64,000 nt of DNA from Neobacillus cucumis (GTDB lineage Bacteria > Bacillota > Bacilli > Bacillales > Cytobacillaceae). A program made the position numbers and the translations under genes. Positions 1 through 9,047 of the stretch are shown piece by piece; the first letter of the stretch is position 1; each line of letters opens with the position of its first letter. Location: the NCBI RefSeq assembly GCF_002860255.1, contig NZ_PGVE01000041.1, positions 1 to 64,000 on the forward strand, given 5' to 3'. The notes beneath the pieces were generated by a model. That model was not told where the DNA came from. It did not search any database and saw only the letters and a program-made list of their open reading frames with translations.

Positions 1-477
1 CCCCTGATTACCTTGAGGTCCTTGATTACCTTGAGGCCCCTGATTACCTTGAGGTCCCTTTTTACCTTGAGGCCCCTGATTACCTTGAGGCCCTTGGGGA
101 CCAGTATCACCTTTAGGTCCTCGAGGCCCGGTGTCTCCCTTTGGTCCAGGAGGCCCTTTAGGTCCAGGAGGTCCAGGATGGCATTTCGGTTCCGGATGGC
201 ATTTCGGTTCCGGATGGCATTTCGGTTCCGGATGGCATTTCGGTTCCGGATGACATTTCGGTTCCGGATGACATTTCGGTTCCGGAGGTCCCGAAGGACA
301 CTTCTCTCGCGGAGGACCAGTATGTCCTTTTGGTCTAGGAGGACCAGCATGTCCTTTCGGTTTAGGCGGTTTTTCATGGCCTTTTGATTCGTGACAATCG
401 TGTATGCCTTCAGATTCAGACATACAAGAACATTGGCATATATCTTTACCGCAATTGCATTTGTTTTGGTTTGACAA
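1..477 (-). CDS. Collagen-like spore-surface protein, 3' end beyond window
   Basis: On the minus strand a TTG start at 477 preceded by AGGGGTGG opens a frame that stays open to base 1, giving 159 residues without a stop. Residues 2-20 are rich in Cys and Asn. Next comes a Gly/Pro/Lys/His stretch, then six copies of the hexapeptide CHPEPK. From about residue 98 there is a run of G-X-Y collagen triplets ([12 protein letters not shown]). Collagen-like proteins of this kind in Bacillaceae are usually filaments of the exosporium or outer spore surface (BclA type), with the globular C-terminus, here outside the window, forming trimers. The Cys-rich head could crosslink to the spore coat or bind metal; that is inference. 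Confidence is high for the gene and moderate for the spore location. Confidence 0.85.
   Translation of the reverse strand, partial: MSNQNKCNCGKDICQCSCMSESEGIHDCHESKGHEKPPKPKGHAGPPRPKGHTGPPREKCPSGPPEPKCHPEPKCHPEPKCHPEPKCHPEPKCHPEPKCHPGPPGPKGPPGPKGDTGPRGPKGDTGPQGPQGNQGPQGKKGPQGNQGPQGNQGPQGNQG
182..289 (-). repeat. 18-bp tandem repeat, six units
   Basis: Six nearly identical 18-bp units start at 182, 200, 218, 236, 254 and 272. They encode the CHPEPK repeats of the collagen-like protein. Four units share a G where the two most upstream in the gene have an A (silent TGC/TGT difference), suggesting recent slippage expansion. Confidence 0.9.
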
Positions 478-633
478 AAAAGATGCCACCCCTATTCACT
501 TTTTTATATCCTATGAATGCGGTCCATAAATCGTAAGTAATAATACTCAAAAAAGTGAAAATAGGTTATTGCCATAGTGCAGAAAAATCTGGTAATCACC
601 ATTAGTTTCAGGTATTAATTGTTATTTGTATAA

Positions 634-663
634 TAAAAAAAGAGATAGTAGTAAACTATCTCT
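634..663 (-). terminator. Rho-independent terminator of the glycosyltransferase-like gene
   Basis: On the minus strand an 8-bp stem, AGAGATAG paired with CTATCTCT across a 7-nt loop, is followed by a run of seven T. It lies about 60 bases after the stop of the gene ending at 725 and separates it from the collagen-like gene. Confidence 0.8.
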
Positions 664-724
664 TTAAAAAGGTGAATGTTTAGAAGTTAGGAAGCGTAGG
701 TGCTATCACTATATACCATTAATT

Positions 725-1567
725 TTAAATGTTAAATTCTTTTTGAGCTTTAAGAGCAATAAACAAACAATAATCTCTTACAATGTTTAGATCCAAATCA
801 TTTGGGTTTATATCATTATATTTCCCTTTTTCCATAGCAAACTTAGAAAATATATGATTAGTGTGATAGCAATGGATATGAACATGGCGGTCAGTTGTTT
901 CAGGAGAAGTGCTTGGAAAATCAATGTTTAGTCTATCTATTGTAAAGCTTTCAATATGACCATTAACAGCGATCTCATTACTATACATATTCGCTACACC
1001 ACCATACCATCCTGGCCATTTTCCAGGATCGTCCTTAAACTCCACTGTCAGCAAATATTTTGCAATTTCAACTGCTGTTTGGGAAACTTTTATAACATCT
1101 TCTGGTTTCCCGTAATGAGTTGCACCGATATTATGGATGCCCTGATGCTTTAAACCATGAAGTTCTGTAATACGTTTTAAGTGTTGCCTAACTTCCATCG
1201 AATTGACATACCCGCCTTTTCCAGTCGTATATTGTTCTGGATAAAAGCTGTTCCAGGCTGGAGTTAAAAACGTATCAGCATCTGTTTTAAAAATGTAATC
1301 GTATTGATTTAAGATGCTTACCTCCGGTTTAGTATAGTAATAATTTGAATTTATCCTGAAATATTTTACAAATTCTGGAGGTTCTGTTGCGATGGGACAT
1401 GGAATTTTAATACAATCATCTGGGACTTTTTCAAGTGCATCGTCCGTCCCAAAAACAACTAGATCGGTGTCTTTGGATTTAATATATTTAAGAGATGTAT
1501 AAAGCCACGAGAATTGTAATAGTAATGGACGTTTATTTTCCAAAAATACAACAACGGCTCTTTTCAA
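725..1567 (-). CDS. Glycosyltransferase-like protein (nucleotide-diphospho-sugar transferase fold)
   Basis: Protein of 280 residues from a TTG start at 1567, chosen because AAGGAG lies 8 bases upstream. An in-frame GTG at 1576 would touch the Shine-Dalgarno sequence. The N-terminus (VVVFLENK, then LYTSLKY and DLVVFGTDD) and a central DYIFKTDADTF motif resemble the Rossmann-like start and DXD metal/nucleotide-sugar motif of GT-A glycosyltransferases. No signal peptide or membrane segment is visible, so it should be cytoplasmic. Its neighbour on the same strand is a collagen-like protein, a class often O-glycosylated, so it may glycosylate spore-surface proteins; that is inference from position. 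I cannot name the family with certainty. Confidence 0.7.
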   Translation of the reverse strand: MKRAVVVFLENKRPLLLQFSWLYTSLKYIKSKDTDLVVFGTDDALEKVPDDCIKIPCPIATEPPEFVKYFRINSNYYYTKPEVSILNQYDYIFKTDADTFLTPAWNSFYPEQYTTGKGGYVNSMEVRQHLKRITELHGLKHQGIHNIGATHYGKPEDVIKVSQTAVEIAKYLLTVEFKDDPGKWPGWYGGVANMYSNEIAVNGHIESFTIDRLNIDFPSTSPETTDRHVHIHCYHTNHIFSKFAMEKGKYNDINPNDLDLNIVRDYCLFIALKAQKEFNI

Positions 1568-1948
1568 TTCCTTCACTCCTTTTTTATTCCATTAAGCACA
1601 GACTTAGATTTATTACATTTTGTCCTTATAAGATATGTCGCATATAACAAATGGTATAGACGCTTCAAATCAATAGGCTAATGTTTCTAAACCTTTCCTA
1701 AACAGAAAGGTTTTTAATTTTTGTATTAAAAACTATGTCCAAACGCCGTTTCTTTTTTTTTCTTAACCCATACTATGTTTTGAAAGTGTGAAATCAATCG
1801 GGCGAATATGACTTTTGTGCTTCTTATCAATTCACTTTTCTTATTCCTGACCATGTGGACCGACTCTAATTGTAAGAAAGCATAAATGTAGTGGGTTTAA
1901 TAATCAAACCATTAATTCTAAATTAATTTAGAGGAGGAGTAACATACT
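1568..1948. other. Divergent intergenic region between glycosyltransferase-like gene and UDP-sugar dehydrogenase
   Basis: This gap holds the 5' regions of both divergent genes, the AAGGAG of the left gene and GAGGAGGAG of the right gene (1931-1939), plus one hairpin at 1689-1713. I see no further gene and no promoter convincing enough to call. Confidence 0.6.
1689..1722 (+). terminator. Orphan terminator-like hairpin
   Basis: AAACCTTTC pairs perfectly with GAAAGGTTT across a 7-nt loop and is followed by a T-rich stretch on the plus strand. No plus-strand gene ends here. It may be a relic, an end for antisense transcription, or a leader attenuator of the gene at 1949. Confidence 0.45.
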
Positions 1949-3208
1949 TTGAGTAAAATTGTCATAATTGGGCTGGGCTATGTCGGCCTGCCTTTGGCGA
2001 AATTATTTTTACAAAAAAAACATGTTGTTTATGGAATTGATTATGATGTGAAAAAGATAGAGGCAATCAATAGGGGGAAAAGCTACTTAAGTGACTTTAG
2101 TGACGAAGAGATTATGAAAATGGTTGAAACGGGTAATTTTCATGCAGGAAATTCTTATCAGGTAATTGAAAAGTCAGATACCATCATTCTCTGTGTACCT
2201 ACACCTCTAAAAGAAGACGATACCCCTGATATTTCTTTTATCGAAAAGGCTGTCGAGAACTCTGTTCCATTTCTTAAGGAAGGACAATTAATGGTATTGG
2301 AGAGTTCAACATATCCAGGAACCACGGAGGAAATTTTAGTCCAAGCCATTAGTGCTAAAGGATTTGATATAGGGAGTGATTTTTATATTGCGTATTCCCC
2401 GGAGAGAATCGACCCTGGACAAAAACTATTTAAGCTAGAGGAAATACCTAAGATCGTTGGGGGGGTTACTCCTAATTGTACTGAAAAAGCCAGGGGGATT
2501 TATGAATCTATTTTTCAAACAGTAATAACTGTTTCATCTCCTAAAATCGCAGAAATGAGCAAGCTTGTAGAGAATACACAACGGCTCATTAATATCTCTT
2601 TCATGAATGAATTGGCGATCGTTTGTAATGAATTGGAAGTAGATATTTGGGAGGTAATCAGGGCATGTAGTACCAAGCCATTTGGTTTCACTCCTTATTA
2701 TCCAGGACCAGGAATCGGAGGGCACTGCATACCTGTAGACCCACTTTATTTATTGTGGAAGGCACGGCAATATCATGTAAATATGGATATGGTTGAAATG
2801 GCAAAATCGATTAATAATAGAATGCCTGAATTTGTAATAGAAAAGACGTTAAATACCTTAGGAATCCCATTTCAGGAAGCAAAACTCCTTGTTATTGGGA
2901 TTACCTATAAAAAAGATGTTAACGACATGAGGGAATCCAAGGCGTTAGAAGTGATGGCTAAGCTCATTGAAAAGGGAGCTAAAGTAAAGTACTTTGATCC
3001 TTATATTGAAAGCATAACAATAAATAATGAAGTATATCATTCAACTGAGATTACCCCTGAAATTCTCCAAGAAGTTGATTGCAGCTTGATTTTAACAGAC
3101 CACTCCACCCTCCCCATAGAAGAGATCGTTAAAGAATCCAAGATTGTTGTTGACACACGAAATGCCACGAAGGATTATAAAGGGTTTGACAATATTGTTT
3201 TGTTGTAA
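1949..3208 (+). CDS. Nucleotide-sugar (UDP-HexNAc/UDP-glucose type) 6-dehydrogenase
   Basis: Protein of 419 residues with a TTG start 9 bases after GAGGAGGAG. It oxidises the C6 hydroxyl of a UDP-sugar to a uronic acid in two NAD-dependent steps. The N-terminal Rossmann motif GLGYVGLP is at residues 8-15, the middle domain carries YSPERIDPGQ (149-158), and the catalytic Cys260 lies in PGPGIGGHCIPVDP. YSPERIDPG is typical of the UDP-N-acetylglucosamine/mannosamine dehydrogenase branch (WecC/VipA-like) rather than UDP-glucose dehydrogenase, but the substrate is not proven. It stands alone, with no epimerase or polysaccharide genes beside it, and ends at its own terminator. The product would feed a capsule, teichuronic acid or spore polysaccharide. 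Confidence 0.9.
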   Translation: MSKIVIIGLGYVGLPLAKLFLQKKHVVYGIDYDVKKIEAINRGKSYLSDFSDEEIMKMVETGNFHAGNSYQVIEKSDTIILCVPTPLKEDDTPDISFIEKAVENSVPFLKEGQLMVLESSTYPGTTEEILVQAISAKGFDIGSDFYIAYSPERIDPGQKLFKLEEIPKIVGGVTPNCTEKARGIYESIFQTVITVSSPKIAEMSKLVENTQRLINISFMNELAIVCNELEVDIWEVIRACSTKPFGFTPYYPGPGIGGHCIPVDPLYLLWKARQYHVNMDMVEMAKSINNRMPEFVIEKTLNTLGIPFQEAKLLVIGITYKKDVNDMRESKALEVMAKLIEKGAKVKYFDPYIESITINNEVYHSTEITPEILQEVDCSLILTDHSTLPIEEIVKESKIVVDTRNATKDYKGFDNIVLL

Positions 3209-3287
3209 ATCCTGAAATTCTCCTTTACTCAAAATAAAGCGTTAGATTTAAAATAGCCTCAATTTGGACAAGAAAATTTTTCTTTTG

Positions 3288-3330
3288 AAAAACCTGAACT
3301 TAAAACCATAAAAAGGGTTCAGGTTTTTTT
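3288..3330 (+). terminator. Terminator of the UDP-sugar dehydrogenase gene
   Basis: AAAAACCTGAAC pairs with GTTCAGGTTTTT across a 17-nt loop, with a T run after it. Confidence 0.85.
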
Positions 3331-3478
3331 GTTCTAAAATGTATCCGTTTACATAAATTTCAATGTGAGCATATATTTCAAAGCGGTGGATTATTTCAAA
3401 GTTACTAGAGATAATAGTTTAACGAATTATTTAAGACACAACAAATAATGCATTTATTATGTTGAACAGGAGGTGATA

Positions 3479-4807
3479 ATGATCAAACTTCATGTATTCA
3501 TTATCGGACCAGAGCCGTTAGTTAATAAAATAAGTAAGATTGCTATGGAGTTTAATGAACTTAAAACTAAATCAATTATCTACGAAAAGGTAGAGGAATC
3601 AGCAATATTAGTTCGGGAACACCAAGAACCGAAGGATATTTTTATTTTTGCTGGTCCCACACCTTTTTTTATTTCAAAAAAGGATCTCCCCTTGAATGTC
3701 ATCTCCTACTATATACCTTTTAAAGGCTCTGATATCTATCGAACTTTATTAGAGATTTACGAGAAATACCATCATTACCCTATTATTAGTTTTGATATTA
3801 TCGAGCCCCATTCTATAGAAGAGATTTATGAGGAAATGGGTATCTCTAGAATACCCTATGAATTAATTACATTTAAGGAAGTTCCAGTGGATAGTGATGA
3901 ATTAGCTAACTATCACATAAAATTATTCAAACAAGGAAAAGTACATGTTGTTGCCACCACTCTAAATTCTGTATATGAAAGATTAAAGTTGTTAAATGTA
4001 CCCGTTTTTCTAATGAAGCACACAAACGCAAATATCCGAGACACATTATGCAAAGCGATGTTAAGTGGACAGAATCAAAAAAAAGAGGAAGCCCAATTTA
4101 CGGTCTTACAATTTCAGATGATTTACGAAGAAAGGGAACGAAATGAACAATTAAGTAAAGATTGTCATTTGATTAAACAAAAAATTGTAGAATTTGGAAA
4201 CCTCCTGTTTTCAAGTACTAATTTATCGGATAGCGGTATCATTACGCTTTACACAACTCGCGGTGTATTTGAAAAAGTAACAAAAAGAAGAAGAGACTTT
4301 ACATTTTTAAAAGAAATGAACGAACGTATTACCGTTAATCTTGGTATTGGTTATGCAGATACGGCAGAAAGTGCGGCTTATAATGCAAGAAATGCTCTTG
4401 AATTTTCAATCAGAGAAAAAAGAGGGAGCAGTTTTTTAATCGACGCAGAAAAAAGGATTTACGGACCACTTGGAACGGGAGAAACAGTGAATTATCCTCT
4501 GAAAAAAAGTAACGATAATAAACAAAATTCTCTAACTCTGCGAAAATTTTTTGCATGGTTATCAATGATTCAAAAGAAAGAAATTACCACTAGGGAAATA
4601 AGTATTGGGATGAATACGAGTGAACGTCATGCAGCAAGAATTTTAAAAAGTTTATGTGAAAATAATATTGCCAGAATCATTGGGAAAGAAACGATGAATC
4701 AAAAAGGGCGGCCCCGAATTGTTTACGAAATCGATTATACAAAATTAGCAAAACTAGTGAATGAAAAAGAAGAACAAAGAATGGATCCATACTTGTTAAA
4801 GCCCTAA
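3479..4807 (+). CDS. Transcriptional regulator, probable controller of the pyrimidine-degradation operon
   Basis: Protein of 442 residues; the ATG at 3479 is chosen because AGGAGGTGAT precedes it directly. Residues 1-200 are an alpha/beta region (FIIGPEPLV, DIFIFAGPTPFF) that looks like a degenerate ligand-binding domain. Residues 220-345 contain GIGYADTAESAAYNARNAL, which recalls the C-terminal helix of GGDEF/nucleotide-cyclase folds, without a visible GGDEF active site. Residues 365-430 look like a winged helix (TTREISIGMNTSERHAARILKSL, then a KGRPRIVYEI wing). It lies immediately upstream of and parallel to the pyrimidine genes, so it likely senses a pathway intermediate. Exact family not recognised. 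Two direct repeats ATTTCAAAG upstream (3375 and 3393) could be its own site. Confidence 0.75.
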   Translation: MIKLHVFIIGPEPLVNKISKIAMEFNELKTKSIIYEKVEESAILVREHQEPKDIFIFAGPTPFFISKKDLPLNVISYYIPFKGSDIYRTLLEIYEKYHHYPIISFDIIEPHSIEEIYEEMGISRIPYELITFKEVPVDSDELANYHIKLFKQGKVHVVATTLNSVYERLKLLNVPVFLMKHTNANIRDTLCKAMLSGQNQKKEEAQFTVLQFQMIYEERERNEQLSKDCHLIKQKIVEFGNLLFSSTNLSDSGIITLYTTRGVFEKVTKRRRDFTFLKEMNERITVNLGIGYADTAESAAYNARNALEFSIREKRGSSFLIDAEKRIYGPLGTGETVNYPLKKSNDNKQNSLTLRKFFAWLSMIQKKEITTREISIGMNTSERHAARILKSLCENNIARIIGKETMNQKGRPRIVYEIDYTKLAKLVNEKEEQRMDPYLLKP

Positions 4808-5058
4808 CCATAAACTGGGAAGAAACCTAGAGAAATATGTAATGGGTGTTGGCGTTTTCGTAAATTAATATGTTAGATTTACTTACCATATAATGGAATG
4901 TGCGAGGTTTAAGGAAGATAATCAATCTAGTACTTAATTTAAAGACATATAAAAGACAATAGGCCATCTTTATTAGGAGGAATATCATATTAGGCCGCTA
5001 CTTGAAAAATAAAAAAATCATAGCGCATACCGGTATAAATGAAAGGGGCATGAACTAG

Positions 5059-6285
5059 ATGAAGGAACAACAAAAAATATTAATCAGCGGCGAACGATTA
5101 CAATCCACACTTGAAAAATTTGCAAATTTCGGGCGGACCAAAAATAATGGTGTAACGCGGTTGGCTTTATCGGAAGAGGACCGTTTAGCAAGGGATCACT
5201 TTTGTTCTTGCTGTAAAGAGTTAGGGATGTCGGTTGAAATTGATGATTTGGGGAATATCTACTCGACATTAGCAGGGATTGAAGATAAGCCTCCGCTAGT
5301 GATTGGTTCACATTTAGATTCAGTTAAAAAAGGAGGCCGGTTTGATGGCGTACTAGGCGTAGTCGCTGGTTTGGAAGTTGCTCGTTCTTTAGTTGAAAAT
5401 AATATTAAGCCAAGGATTCCTCTAATAATTACCAATATCACAAATGAAGAAGGAGCCAGATTTGAACCATCGATGATGGCATCAGGCATATTGTCAGGTA
5501 AATTCGATAAACCTACTATGTTAAAGAAAAAGGATGCTAATGGCATTACTTTTGGAGAAGCATTAAAGTCCATTGGTTATGTTGGTAAAGAGGAATCCCG
5601 TTTAAAAGAAGCTGCCGCCTTTTTAGAATTACATATTGAACAAGGACCGATTCTTGAACGGGAATCTTTATCCATCGGAGTAGTGGAATGTGTACTTGGG
5701 ATGGTTTGCTACGAAATCGAAGTAACAGGGGAATCGGATCATGCCGGCACGACTCCAATGGACATGAGAAAGGATGCGCTTTTTGCGGCAAATAACTTAA
5801 TTAGTGAAGCCCGGCAAAAGCTTAGTGCTCTTAATAGGGATTTAGTTTTCACGATAGGTCGAATGAATGTCCTCCCTAACATTCATACAGTTATTCCTAA
5901 TAAAGTCGTTTTTTCACTAGAAGCTAGGCACAAAGAACCATCGGTGATGAAGGAAGTGGAAGAGATTATCCTAGGTCTCAAACAATCACATGCTAATGAG
6001 GGCTGCGAAATTCGAACCGAGAAATTATGGGATCGTTCAACCGTATTATTTGATGAACAAATATGTGATTTATTAGAGAAATCTACTAAGTCATTAAACT
6101 ACTCCTATAAAAGAATGGATAGCGGTGCAGGTCATGATGCTCAATTCCTGTCAAGCTATATTCCAACTGCTATGATTTTTGTTCCAAGTATCAATGGAAA
6201 GAGTCATTGTGAAGAGGAACTTACCACTTGGGAAGATTGCGCAAAGGGAGTAAATGTCTTGCTGGAAACGGTTCTTTCATTTTGA
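5059..6285 (+). CDS. N-carbamoyl-beta-alanine amidohydrolase (M20-type Zn hydrolase)
   Basis: Protein of 408 residues, the usual length for the beta-ureidopropionase / N-carbamoyl-L-amino-acid hydrolase branch of peptidase family M20. It removes the carbamoyl group of N-carbamoyl-beta-alanine, giving beta-alanine, CO2 and ammonia. Metal ligands visible: His85 in GSHLDSV, Asp96 in GGRFDGVLG, Glu131 in NEEGARF and His192 in LHIEQGP; a further His is in GAGHDAQ near residue 358. The dimerisation insert carries DHAGTTPMD. It is the first enzyme gene of the operon that continues to 13761, with dihydropyrimidinase four genes downstream providing its substrate. The neighbours favour beta-ureidopropionase over allantoate or L-carbamoylase activity. 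Confidence 0.9.
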   Translation: MKEQQKILISGERLQSTLEKFANFGRTKNNGVTRLALSEEDRLARDHFCSCCKELGMSVEIDDLGNIYSTLAGIEDKPPLVIGSHLDSVKKGGRFDGVLGVVAGLEVARSLVENNIKPRIPLIITNITNEEGARFEPSMMASGILSGKFDKPTMLKKKDANGITFGEALKSIGYVGKEESRLKEAAAFLELHIEQGPILERESLSIGVVECVLGMVCYEIEVTGESDHAGTTPMDMRKDALFAANNLISEARQKLSALNRDLVFTIGRMNVLPNIHTVIPNKVVFSLEARHKEPSVMKEVEEIILGLKQSHANEGCEIRTEKLWDRSTVLFDEQICDLLEKSTKSLNYSYKRMDSGAGHDAQFLSSYIPTAMIFVPSINGKSHCEEELTTWEDCAKGVNVLLETVLSF

Positions 6286-6314
6286 TTATCTATATTTGAA
6301 GGAGGTCATTGCAA

Positions 6315-7691
6315 TTGGGTGCAGCTAATCAGTCAAAACTCTCGTCCGAAAATCTAAGTCTGAATTTTCAGGAAATAGTTCCTGCTTTAACCAAACAGAA
6401 AGCGGTGGAAGAGGCCAATCGATGTCTCTATTGCTATGATGCACCTTGTATTAAGGCCTGTCCAACTGGAATTGATATACCGTCATTTATAAAAAAAATT
6501 GTTACTGGCAATTTAAAAGGATCTGCGAAAACCATTTTTACGGCAAATCCAATTGGTGCAAGTTGTTCGCGCGTTTGTCCAACGGAGGAATTATGTGAGG
6601 GCGCTTGTGTCTTAAACCATTCTACCAATCCAATCATGATTGGTAACCTGCAGCGTTATGCAACGGACTGGGCCATTCATAATGAGCAATTCCTGTTTAG
6701 TTCTGGGAAGAAAAATGGGAAAAATGTGGCGATTGTTGGCGGGGGACCAGCAGGGTTGTCTGCTGCAAGAGAACTTGCACTGCTTGGGTATGAGGTGACA
6801 ATTTTTGAGGCTGAAGAAAAGGCAGGAGGATTAAATACCTATGGAATTGTTCCATTTAGATTACCGCTTCCTATCTCCTATTGGGAAGTGAAGCAAATAG
6901 AGAGTTTAAATGTTGAAATCCGGACCAGAACAAAAGTCGGTAAAGATATTGGGGTAGAAGAAATCCTGAGAGATTATGATGCTATCATTCTTGCGATTGG
7001 CATGTCCAAAGTTCCGACGTTAGGGATAACTGGTGAGGATCTATCAGGAGTATTTGATGCGATCGAATTTGTAAAAGAAACGAAAACAAAACCACTTTCG
7101 AGTAATCTTCTGGGAAAGAAGGTTGCTGTAATAGGTGCAGGAAACACAGCCATCGATGCCGCAACCAATTCAGTTCGTCTCGGTGCTGACAATGTAAAAA
7201 TCCTCTATAGACGAACGAGGGAGGAAATGACTGCTTACGATTTTGAATATGAATTCGCCAAACAAGATGGGGTGGAATTCCGATGGCTTACAGCACCTGT
7301 AAGAATAGTAGGTGATGAGCAAGGGAATGTAATGGGGATTGAATGTATCAAAATGGAGCTAACTGAACCCGGAGAGGATGGACGCCGGCGCCCTGTTCCA
7401 ATCAAAGGAACTGAATTTATCCTTGAAGTCGATGCGGTTATTAAAGCAAATGGGCAATCCAGGTATGTCGAACTGATCGAACAGTTTTCTTTAGAGCATA
7501 ACGGTGGAGTAGTGAAAATAAATCCCACTACCTATCAGACAACTAATCCGAAAGTGTTTGCCTGTGGAGATGTCATTTATGGAAAGGGACTAAAGGGGGA
7601 TGCGATGGTCGTAACTGCCGTACAACAAGGGAAAGAAAGTGCTTATTCTATACATCAAATACTGAAGCCTTCGGAAGTTGAAACAGCATAA
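6315..7691 (+). CDS. preT: Dihydropyrimidine dehydrogenase subunit PreT (flavin/Fe-S NAD(P)H subunit)
   Basis: Protein of 458 residues; TTG at 6315 is preferred because GGAGG lies 9 bases upstream, whereas the TTG at 6309 is only about 3 bases from it. The N-terminus has two Cys clusters (CLYCYDAPCIKACPTGID and SCSRVCPTEELCEGAC) for Fe-S centres. Then come an FAD-binding GGGPAGLSAARE (about 140) and a second dinucleotide fold with GAGNTAIDAA (about 275), the layout of GltD/PreT-type oxidoreductases. It passes electrons from NAD(P)H to the flavin subunit encoded next. The gap to that gene is 30 bases, so they should form one complex that reduces uracil or thymine to the dihydro form. Confidence 0.92.
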   Translation: MGAANQSKLSSENLSLNFQEIVPALTKQKAVEEANRCLYCYDAPCIKACPTGIDIPSFIKKIVTGNLKGSAKTIFTANPIGASCSRVCPTEELCEGACVLNHSTNPIMIGNLQRYATDWAIHNEQFLFSSGKKNGKNVAIVGGGPAGLSAARELALLGYEVTIFEAEEKAGGLNTYGIVPFRLPLPISYWEVKQIESLNVEIRTRTKVGKDIGVEEILRDYDAIILAIGMSKVPTLGITGEDLSGVFDAIEFVKETKTKPLSSNLLGKKVAVIGAGNTAIDAATNSVRLGADNVKILYRRTREEMTAYDFEYEFAKQDGVEFRWLTAPVRIVGDEQGNVMGIECIKMELTEPGEDGRRRPVPIKGTEFILEVDAVIKANGQSRYVELIEQFSLEHNGGVVKINPTTYQTTNPKVFACGDVIYGKGLKGDAMVVTAVQQGKESAYSIHQILKPSEVETA

Positions 7692-7721
7692 GTCCACATA
7701 AAAAATTTAAAAGGAGGCAGG

Positions 7722-9011
7722 ATGATGGCAGATTTAAGGATTAATTTAGCTGGAATAAAATCACCGAATCCATTCTGGTTAGCTTCAGCACCCCCTACTA
7801 ACTCAGGATATCAGGTCCAACGTGCTTTTGAGGCAGGCTGGGGCGGTGCTGTTTGGAAGACTTTAGGAGAGCCGATTATCAATACTACTTCACGATTTGC
7901 AGCAGTCAGTTTTAATGGGCAACGAGTAGCTGGCTTTAATAATATCGAGCTTATTACTGACCGCCCTCTGGAGGTCAACCTAAAAGAAATATACGAAACA
8001 AAGAAGCGTTTCCCAAATCACGCAATTATTGCCTCATTAATGGTGGAGCCAAAGCAAGAAAAATGGCATGAAATAGTAAAAAAAGTAGAAGCTGTTGGTG
8101 TCGATGGGCTTGAATTAAACTTTGGGTGCCCTCATGGAATGGCTGAACGAGGGATGGGATCGGCTTCAGGCCAAGTACCTGCTCTGGTTGAAAAACAAAC
8201 CTATTGGGTAAAGGAGGCAGCTAAGACACCTGTAATCGTAAAACTCACCCCCAATATAACCGATATTACGGCTACAGCCGAGGCAGCAGTAAAGGGTGGA
8301 GCAGATGCAATTAGTTTAATTAATACGATTAATAGTTTAGCAGGGGTGGATCTTGATTCGTGGAACACCATCCCCCATGTTGCCGGGAAAGGTGCACATG
8401 GAGGATATTGCGGGCCTGCAGTTAAACCGATTGCGTTACATATGGTCGGGGAGTGTGCTAGAAATCCTAAGATTAATATCCCGATTTCTGGTATTGGGGG
8501 AATCTCAAACTGGCAAAATGCAGTCGAATTCATGTTAATGGGTGCAAGCGGTGTTCAAGTATGTACGGCAGCTATGCACCATGGATTTAGAATCGTCGAG
8601 GATATGATCGAAGGATTAAATAACTATTTAGATGAAAAGGGAATTGCCTCTGTCATGGATTTAGTTGGTCAATCGGTACCGAAATATTCGGACTGGGGCA
8701 ACCTTGATTTGAATTATAGTGTAGTTGCCAGAATCAATAATGATGTTTGTATTAATTGCAATAAATGCCATATTTCCTGTGAGGACACTTCCCATCAATG
8801 TATTGAAATGCGAAAGGATGAACACGGAAACAGCATCCTCAAAGTAAGAGAGGAGGACTGTGTCGGCTGTAATTTATGTTCCATCGTTTGCCCGGTAGAA
8901 GGGGCAATTGACATGATTGAGTTACCAAGTGAGCTGCCGCCGATGACATGGAATGAACGTCAAGCAGCACTAGGAGCACTTTCTTGTGAAATCAATAGTG
9001 TAAAAAAATAA
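7722..9011 (+). CDS. preA: Dihydropyrimidine dehydrogenase subunit PreA (catalytic FMN subunit)
   Basis: Protein of 429 residues with AAAGGAGG before two adjacent ATG codons (7722 and 7725). Residues 1-320 form a DHOD-like FMN barrel (ASAPPTNSGY, ELNFGCPHGMAERGMG, KLTPNITD). The C-terminus has two 4Fe-4S motifs, CINCNKCHISC and CVGCNLCSIVCP. It reduces uracil or thymine to dihydrouracil or dihydrothymine using electrons from PreT. In mammalian dihydropyrimidine dehydrogenase, which fuses both subunits, the catalytic Cys follows the CPHGM loop; here the matching stretch reads GMGSASGQ with Ser at that place, if my memory of the alignment is right. Part of the 5059-13761 operon. Confidence 0.92.
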   Translation: MMADLRINLAGIKSPNPFWLASAPPTNSGYQVQRAFEAGWGGAVWKTLGEPIINTTSRFAAVSFNGQRVAGFNNIELITDRPLEVNLKEIYETKKRFPNHAIIASLMVEPKQEKWHEIVKKVEAVGVDGLELNFGCPHGMAERGMGSASGQVPALVEKQTYWVKEAAKTPVIVKLTPNITDITATAEAAVKGGADAISLINTINSLAGVDLDSWNTIPHVAGKGAHGGYCGPAVKPIALHMVGECARNPKINIPISGIGGISNWQNAVEFMLMGASGVQVCTAAMHHGFRIVEDMIEGLNNYLDEKGIASVMDLVGQSVPKYSDWGNLDLNYSVVARINNDVCINCNKCHISCEDTSHQCIEMRKDEHGNSILKVREEDCVGCNLCSIVCPVEGAIDMIELPSELPPMTWNERQAALGALSCEINSVKK

Positions 9012-9047
9012 TAGATTCAATTTTTTAATAGAACGGGGAGGGTTATC

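Noticed and set aside
182..289. Regular short repeats that could suggest a CRISPR array
   Set aside because: The units are directly adjacent without spacers and encode a peptide repeat in frame.
13..387. Plus-strand frame of 124 codons rich in Arg, Phe and Ser
   Set aside because: It is the antisense of the collagen triplets and CHPEPK repeats; the minus frame has the start, ribosome site and meaningful protein.
3375..3401. Two direct repeats ATTTCAAAG as an operator
   Set aside because: Only two copies near one gene, and no third copy before the target operon; kept only as a remark.
4974..5012. AGGAGG followed by a very short frame before the pyrimidine operon
   Set aside because: No standard start codon at the right distance, and the frame closes after a few codons; could be a leader remnant but unsupported.
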